This document shows positions 6,647-10,625 of a stretch of DNA of 10,625 nucleotides, one piece after another. The notes below the pieces were generated by a model. That model saw only the letters and a program-made list of their open reading frames with translations, ran no database searches and was not told the origin of the DNA. The number at the start of each line of letters is the position of its first letter. Position 1 is the stretch's first letter. The position numbers and the translations under genes are program-made. Source of the DNA: JACRBK01 sp964427955 (GTDB lineage Bacteria > Chloroflexota > Anaerolineae > Aggregatilineales > Aggregatilineaceae). The stretch spans positions 1 through 10,625 of the forward strand of contig CAYRWY010000185.1 in the NCBI GenBank assembly GCA_964427955.1, read 5' to 3'.

Positions 6647-7795
6647 CTACTCAACCTGTACTCCGGCGAAGTCCAGCGGGAGCACTTCGTACCACGTGCT
6701 GCCGGGCTTGAGGTACAGCCGCTGGACGCCCTGATCGTCCAGCCACAGGCTGAGCGGCGCCGTGTCCGCGTCGCGCTTCCAGAAGCCGCGCACCATCTGC
6801 CCGTCGCGGAACAGCACGGCGGACCCCATTGGCTGGAGGTCGATCCGGATCGAGTAATCTTTGTGGCCCTGCCATTCGCTCTCGACGATGCTCTGATCCT
6901 CCTGGTGCTGCGCGTAGATCAGCACGACGTTGGCCGCGGCGATCTGCTGGCCGGTGTTGGCATCGAGGTGCGGGACGCCGTCGTCGCTGCGCAGGTAGTA
7001 CCCGTGGGCGGGATCGTACTCCCAGCGCACCACGTCCGGCCCAAAATCCACCGTGAGGTGCTGCGCCGCGCTGCCTGCGACCGCAGGAGCGGCGGAGAAC
7101 GCCAGCCCGCGCAGCACGGGCGGATCGTTCAGGCCCTCGGCGGCGGCGCGCGCCCACACCTGCGCCGGGATGACGAACAGGTTATGCGGCGGCTCGATCC
7201 CCGGATCGCGGAAGTAGAGCGGCTCGCCGGTCGTCACCCCTTCGTAGGCGCGCGGGGCGAACGGCAGCGTCGCGATCTTGGCCCGGATCGGATCGCTGGC
7301 CCCGGAGTAGGCGAACAGCGCCCCGTACATCGCGGGGAGATCCAGGTCAATCAGGCGGGCGCTGCGCACCGATCCCACGCGCGGCGGGGTGTTCGTCCAG
7401 AAGATGGCGGTGAAGCGCGTCAGCCGGGCTTCGACGTAGTGCTCGAAGACCACGTCGGCAGCGCCGATCCCCGCCTGGGGGCGCACCGTGTCGGGCGCGT
7501 TCGAGATTTTGACGGCCAGGGGCCGCCGGTGCAGCACGGCGGGATCGTCCACGCGCAGCCCGGTCAGCGGATTCACGTTGGACGGGAACTCGTCGGGACC
7601 CAGGGCGTCGGCGGGGATCATCGCCACCCGGATCGGGGTGGCCGTGATCGGGATGGGCGCCTGGTCGCCGGACGAGCACGCGGTCAGCCAGGCCGCACCC
7701 AGCAAGACCCCAACGGCCAGCGACCGCAACCGGAGGCGATAGGGGGGGCTGAAGCTCGTCACAGGTCCACATTGATGCGGTGTTGGCAGTCTCAC
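6647..7795 (-). CDS. DUF3048 family (YerB-like) lipoprotein
   Basis: This is a predicted exported lipoprotein of 382 residues. A basic start and a hydrophobic run (about 25-39) lead to the lipobox LTAC, with Cys at 40 as the lipidation site. The N-terminal DUF3048 domain shows NPLTGL (75-80), RRPLAVKISNAPDTVRPQAG (90-109), ADVVFEHYVE (113-122), TRFTAIF (126-132) and GSVRSAR (141-147). The C-terminal DUF3048 domain shows HLDANTGQQIAAANVV (276-291), RDGQMVRGFWKR (330-341) and YLKPGSTWYEVLP (361-373). The family, whose Bacillus member is YerB, has no firmly known biochemical role. The GTG at 7795 is supported by GAGG 9 bases upstream; a start at the GTG at 7762 has no good ribosome site. It probably heads the operon with the two membrane proteins, which suggests a common envelope function. 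Confidence 0.92.
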   Translation of the reverse strand: MRLPTPHQCGPVTSFSPPYRLRLRSLAVGVLLGAAWLTACSSGDQAPIPITATPIRVAMIPADALGPDEFPSNVNPLTGLRVDDPAVLHRRPLAVKISNAPDTVRPQAGIGAADVVFEHYVEARLTRFTAIFWTNTPPRVGSVRSARLIDLDLPAMYGALFAYSGASDPIRAKIATLPFAPRAYEGVTTGEPLYFRDPGIEPPHNLFVIPAQVWARAAAEGLNDPPVLRGLAFSAAPAVAGSAAQHLTVDFGPDVVRWEYDPAHGYYLRSDDGVPHLDANTGQQIAAANVVLIYAQHQEDQSIVESEWQGHKDYSIRIDLQPMGSAVLFRDGQMVRGFWKRDADTAPLSLWLDDQGVQRLYLKPGSTWYEVLPLDFAGVQVE

Positions 7796-8019
7796 TTGCA
7801 GTAACCTCGCACTTCCTTCTACAATCAGGGTGGTTTCCGTTCCGCAAAATAGAATATAATCAACATTGATGCTTCATACTGCGTTATTGCAGAGCGTGTT
7901 TTTCCAGGCTGTTGGCCCGGTTGACTCGCATTTTACGGCAGGGTATAATGCCCACAATCACGCAGGTGTCGCGCATAAACTCGCTCCGATGTCTCGAATC
8001 CGGGTAGGAAAGTAAAACG
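7796..8019. other. Divergent intergenic region (224 bases)
   Basis: This gap separates the lipoprotein gene (-) from the PATAN gene (+). It contains the strong plus-strand promoter given separately. It also holds a second TATAAT at 7855-7860 without a good -35, and next to it a small inverted repeat, ATCAA/TTGAT (7859-7870). I could not find a convincing promoter for the minus-strand operon, though the AT-rich 7850-7870 stretch is the likeliest place. Confidence 0.5.
7921..7949 (+). promoter_or_regulatory. Near-consensus sigma70 promoter of the PATAN-GTPase operon
   Basis: TTGACT (7921-7926) matches 5 of 6 bases of the -35 consensus. After exactly 17 bases comes a perfect TATAAT (7944-7949). 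Transcription would start near 7956, leaving a leader of about 64 bases before the ATG at 8020. It is the best promoter in the window and suggests steady, strong expression. Confidence 0.85.
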
Positions 8020-8922
8020 ATGGCGCTTAAAGGAAACCTGGCGGATTTTAGCACTACACAGATCCTGAATCTTATCAATCTGGCCCGCAAAACGGGCACG
8101 CTTCATCTCTATGCCCCGGTCGTGACGAACGAAATGATCACCGACGGGACTGGCAAAAAGCGCCCGAAAGTCATCCCCGGTCAAGAGCGTGCGGTAGTCT
8201 CGTTCAAAGAAGGACTACTCATCCTGGCCTCGGTGGGAGATCAGGATGGGCACCTGGCGAACGTCTTGCACAAAGCAGGCAAGCTCAATGCGGAACAAGC
8301 CCGCGTGATCCGCGAGCGCGGCAGCAAGTATTCCGACAAGGCGCTGGCCTTGATGCTGATCAACGCGAACTACGTCACCAAAGTCGACATCGTGCAGAGC
8401 ATTCGCCAGCATACGCTGGATATTGTATACGATGTGATGACCTGGAAAGAAGAGCCGTTTATCTTCGAGGAGAACATCCTCCCGGCTCCGGAACGGATCA
8501 CGGTCCCCATCGACCTGAAAAATGTGATTATCGAAGGCACACGCCGTGCCCGTGAAGTCAAGCCGCTCGAAGAAGAACTGCCCAACCTGGATATGGCGCT
8601 CAAGTTCCCCGAACGACCGGACGAAAAGCTGCGGGGCATCCACTTGAGCGTGGAAGAGTGGCGCGTCGTCTCCTTCATCAACCCGAAAAATTCGATTCGC
8701 CAGATCGCCAAAGCCTGCAACATGACCGACACCGAGATCCGCAAGGTTGTGTATGGGCTGCTGCAAGCGGGTCTGGTCGAGATGGTCAAGTCGCCCGGAA
8801 TGCAGCAAGCGACGGCGACGAAGACCGGTGCGGCGGGCGCCGGGGGCGGGGGACGCCCCATGCAGTCGGCGGTGAAACGCAGCGTGGTCGAGCGCCTGAT
8901 CACCAAAATCAAAGAGGTTTAA
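8020..8922 (+). CDS. PATAN/DUF4388 domain protein with winged-helix-like C-terminus
   Basis: The N-terminus MALKGNLADFSTTQILNLIN, followed by LARKTGTLHLY (21-31), is the signature of the DUF4388 (PATAN) domain. It runs to about residue 160 and includes AVVSFKEGLLILASVGDQDG (58-77). Compared with many family members, a roughly 25-residue charged insert lies between TGTLHLY and AVVSF. Residues 207-257 (GIHLSVEEWRVVSFI, SIRQIAKACNMTDTEIRKVV, LLQAGLVEMV) look like a winged helix-turn-helix. A Gly/Ala linker (268-279) and a basic amphipathic helix (281-300) end the chain. PATAN domains are known from bacterial signalling proteins and are often found near small GTPases, as here. AGGA lies 10 bases before the ATG. 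The protein probably relays or reads the state of the GTPase encoded next, and may bind DNA; both are inference. Confidence 0.85.
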   Translation: MALKGNLADFSTTQILNLINLARKTGTLHLYAPVVTNEMITDGTGKKRPKVIPGQERAVVSFKEGLLILASVGDQDGHLANVLHKAGKLNAEQARVIRERGSKYSDKALALMLINANYVTKVDIVQSIRQHTLDIVYDVMTWKEEPFIFEENILPAPERITVPIDLKNVIIEGTRRAREVKPLEEELPNLDMALKFPERPDEKLRGIHLSVEEWRVVSFINPKNSIRQIAKACNMTDTEIRKVVYGLLQAGLVEMVKSPGMQQATATKTGAAGAGGGGRPMQSAVKRSVVERLITKIKEV

Positions 8923-9015
8923 TGCTGGCTATTATTCGGGGACAGCCCAGGCTGTGCCTGAGTCGATAGTAACTATGGTTCATTCGTTATCATCTGTGAA
9001 AGAGTGAGACCGACC

Positions 9016-9558
9016 ATGCCTATGCAAACAGTCAAGATGGTCATCACAGGCCCATTTAGTGCAGGCAAGACCGAGTTTATCCGCTCGATCAGCGAAATCG
9101 ATGTCGTCACCACCGACGAGGATATCTCCAAAGATTCCGCCGAGTTCGGCACCAAGGAACAGACGACGGTGGCGATGGACTTCGGGCGCATCACGGTGGA
9201 CGATGACCTGGTACTGTACCTGTTCGGCACACCCGGTCAGCGCCGCTTCGACTTTATGTGGGAGATTTTGGCCGAGGGGATGCTGGGCTTCGTCGTCATG
9301 GTAGACAGCGCCAAGCCCGAAACCTTCCGCGAAGCAAAGAGCATCTTGGAGACGTTCCGCGCCTACGCTCCAACACCCTATGTGGTTGCCGCGAACAAGC
9401 AGGATCACCCGGAAGCCTGGTCGCCGGAAGACCTGCGCATTGCACTGCGCATCGAAGACAACGTCAAGCTGCTGCCGTGCATCGCCACCCAAAAGGAAAG
9501 CGTCAAAAACGTGCTGTTGGAACTGCTGTACTCCATCCTGGAAGAGATGGATACCTAG
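9016..9558 (+). CDS. Small Ras-like GTPase (prokaryotic, MglA/Rab-like group)
   Basis: This 180-residue single-domain GTPase has the P-loop GPFSAGKT (12-19), a switch I region with conserved Thr (EQTTVAMDFG, 48-57), GTPGQ (71-75) in the place of the usual DxxGQ switch II motif, NKQD (127-130) for guanine recognition, and CIATQKES (155-162) as the G5 loop. The replacement of the switch II Asp occurs widely in this bacterial group to my knowledge, so it need not mean a dead enzyme. No membrane segment is present. I chose the ATG at 9016 because GTGAG (9004-9008) is 7 bases upstream; the GTG at 9004 lies within that site. It follows the PATAN gene by 93 bases, without a terminator between, and is probably co-transcribed. 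Likely a molecular switch in signalling or cell polarity. No GAP or roadblock partner is in the window. Confidence 0.92.
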   Translation: MPMQTVKMVITGPFSAGKTEFIRSISEIDVVTTDEDISKDSAEFGTKEQTTVAMDFGRITVDDDLVLYLFGTPGQRRFDFMWEILAEGMLGFVVMVDSAKPETFREAKSILETFRAYAPTPYVVAANKQDHPEAWSPEDLRIALRIEDNVKLLPCIATQKESVKNVLLELLYSILEEMDT

Positions 9559-9579
9559 CAGGTCCGGCAGGACGCGAGC

Positions 9580-9624
9580 AGGGGGCGCAAGCCCCTTGTT
9601 TGGTAAGACCGGGCGCCGTTTTTT
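9580..9624 (+). terminator. Terminator candidate after the GTPase gene
   Basis: AGGGGGC (9580-9586) pairs with GCCCCTT (9591-9597) across a GCAA tetraloop, a stable 7-bp GC-rich stem with one G-U pair, only 21 bases after the stop. It is followed by a weak T-rich stretch. A run of six T at 9619-9624 comes later, preceded by GGGCGCCG, and GGCGC (9584-9588) could alternatively pair with GCGCC (9613-9617) just before that run. Either fold would end the PATAN-GTPase transcript. Confidence 0.65.
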
Positions 9625-9648
9625 CCCCACGTGCTACGCTGCCGGAGG

Positions 9649-9673
9649 TCTGACCGGGGGAAGGCTGGTCAGA
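9649..9673 (+). promoter_or_regulatory. Perfect 7-bp inverted repeat in the hydrolase leader
   Basis: TCTGACC (9649-9655) and GGTCAGA (9667-9673) are perfect inverted copies. Two more inner pairs, one of them G-U, extend the stem to 9 bp with a 7-base loop. It lies 66 bases before the hydrolase start. It could be an operator or an RNA hairpin; no clear promoter is visible near it. Confidence 0.35.
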
Positions 9674-9738
9674 GATTTGGCGCGCGCGTGTGCCGTCCGG
9701 CGGGTGCTTGAGAGTTGCGGTTGGAGAGGATACCCGAC

Positions 9739-10596
9739 GTGCCCGCACTTGTGACCGATCCTGGTGTAATCCATTATGAGACTTACGGACGCGGACGACC
9801 GGTGCTGCTGCTGCACGGTTGGCTCGGATCGTGGGAATTGTGGCGCGCGACGATTGAAGTCCTGGGACGCGAGTTCCGCACCTATGCGCTGGATTTTTTT
9901 GGCTTCGGCGGGTCGGGCGTGCCCACCGGCGATACCGAGGCCCAGGAGCGCCGCCTGAGTTCGTTCACCGTCCCGACCTACGTCGAGATGGTCAACCAGT
10001 TCATGGAACGGCTGGGGATCAAAAAAGCTCCGCTGATCGGCCACTCGATGGGCGGCACCGTCTCGCTCAGCATGGCGATCCGCCACCCCGAAAAAGTCGT
10101 CAAAACCTGCGTGATCGGCTCGCCCATCAACGGCAGCTCGCTGAATCTGCTGCTCAAGGCGTCGGGCAATCCCACCGTGGCCTCCTTCTTCTGGCTGTTT
10201 GGCGGCAAAGGGCTGCTGACCTTCCTGCAAGGCTACAGCTACTTCATGGCGAAAGATGGCCGCGCCATGTCGCGCATGATCACCAAAGATGTCTCGAAGA
10301 TCAGCGTGGAGTCGTTCTTCCAGAGCATCGGGACGCTGCGCAAAACCGATCTGCGCCCCGAACTGAACAAAGTGTTGGTGCCCACCCTGGGCATGTATGG
10401 TAAGCGGGACATTATCGTCCATCCCACCGAAAACAAAGTCCTCAAAGCGGGCGTTCCTCATGCCCAGATCGAATGGTTCCCGGACGCCGGGCACTTCATC
10501 ATGATGGACTCGCCGGAACGTTTCATCACCACGCTGCGCACCTGGCTGGTCGCGCCCACGCCCGGCACGCCGACCGGCGCGGGCACCACGCCCTAG
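9739..10596 (+). CDS. Alpha/beta hydrolase fold protein
   Basis: This 285-residue alpha/beta hydrolase keeps the complete machinery of the fold: the oxyanion-hole region LLLHGWLGSW (23-32), the nucleophile elbow GHSMGG (101-106) with Ser103, the acid Asp224 in GKRDIIV, and the base His252 in AGHFIMMDSPERF. A cap region of about residues 130-200 (SSLNLLLKASGN, GYSYFMAKDGR) lies between core strands. The tail after 271 is Pro/Gly/Thr-rich and probably flexible. There is no signal peptide, so it acts in the cytosol. I chose the GTG at 9739 because GGAGAGGA (9723-9730) sits 8 bases before it; the longer frame from the TTG at 9715 contains that site within its coding part. The substrate is unknown (ester, epoxide, haloalkane or acyl-transfer members share the fold). 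Confidence 0.93.
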   Translation: MPALVTDPGVIHYETYGRGRPVLLLHGWLGSWELWRATIEVLGREFRTYALDFFGFGGSGVPTGDTEAQERRLSSFTVPTYVEMVNQFMERLGIKKAPLIGHSMGGTVSLSMAIRHPEKVVKTCVIGSPINGSSLNLLLKASGNPTVASFFWLFGGKGLLTFLQGYSYFMAKDGRAMSRMITKDVSKISVESFFQSIGTLRKTDLRPELNKVLVPTLGMYGKRDIIVHPTENKVLKAGVPHAQIEWFPDAGHFIMMDSPERFITTLRTWLVAPTPGTPTGAGTTP

Positions 10597-10625
10597 AGCA
10601 CGTACTGGAGAGTTTTTCCGTATTA

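Noticed and set aside
6557..7804. Plus-strand open frame of about 415 codons
   Set aside because: It is the antisense shadow of the DUF3048 lipoprotein gene, whose domains and lipobox are clear.
7855..7860. Second TATAAT upstream of the PATAN gene
   Set aside because: No reasonable -35 lies 16-18 bases before it, and the promoter at 7921-7949 is much better and nearer to the gene.
21..8954. CAGCCCAGGCTG present at 21-32 and again at 8943-8954, with an inverted-repeat look
   Set aside because: In 10 kb of GC-rich sequence a few repeated 12-mers are expected by chance, and the loop of two bases is too tight for a real hairpin.
8926..8969. Short frame starting just after the PATAN stop
   Set aside because: It is too short, without a ribosome site or homology; it is leader sequence of the GTPase gene.
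1..10625. Search for CRISPR arrays, tRNA or rRNA genes, insertion sequences and attachment sites
   Set aside because: No regularly spaced repeats, no tRNA-like cloverleaf, and no transposase or terminal inverted repeats were seen by eye.

Overview
This is a GC-rich, gene-dense bacterial window with short intergenic gaps, Shine-Dalgarno-led genes and sigma70-like promoters. Several products point to Chloroflexota, probably an Anaerolineae-like lineage: a PATAN/DUF4388 protein paired with a small Ras-like GTPase, a DUF3048 lipoprotein and an M32 carboxypeptidase. That assignment rests on gene content and is not proven. I see no phage, IS, integron, CRISPR, tRNA or rRNA. The window looks like ordinary chromosome with some poorly characterised lineage-specific genes.

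Layout from left to right. (1) A complete M32 metallocarboxypeptidase (+) converges on a disordered, acidic hypothetical protein (-), with a hairpin between them. (2) A minus-strand pair follows, an MFS transporter whose stop overlaps the start of dprA by 4 bases. (3) A Nudix-like protein with a long insertion (+) is divergent from the MFS gene; a nested palindrome lies in the gap between them. (4) A minus-strand set follows: a DUF3048 lipoprotein, then two tandem paralogous membrane proteins. The last of these ends tail-to-tail on the Nudix gene, with both stop codons sharing one CTAG. (5) A plus-strand pair follows: a PATAN/DUF4388 protein with a C-terminal winged-helix-like region, driven by a near-consensus promoter, and then a small GTPase. 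The pair ends in a GC-rich hairpin. (6) An alpha/beta hydrolase (+) lies behind a leader with a perfect 7-bp inverted repeat.

Functionally, the PATAN-GTPase pair looks like a signalling or polarity module. The lipoprotein plus two small membrane proteins look like an envelope-associated operon of unknown role. DprA belongs to natural transformation and recombination. The best candidate for something undescribed is the tandem membrane-protein pair: their C-terminal cytosolic-type domains are about 69% identical by hand alignment, while their N-terminal membrane parts have diverged. I do not recognise the family. Three start codons (M32, the disordered protein and the hydrolase) were moved downstream of the longest open frame because of Shine-Dalgarno placement.
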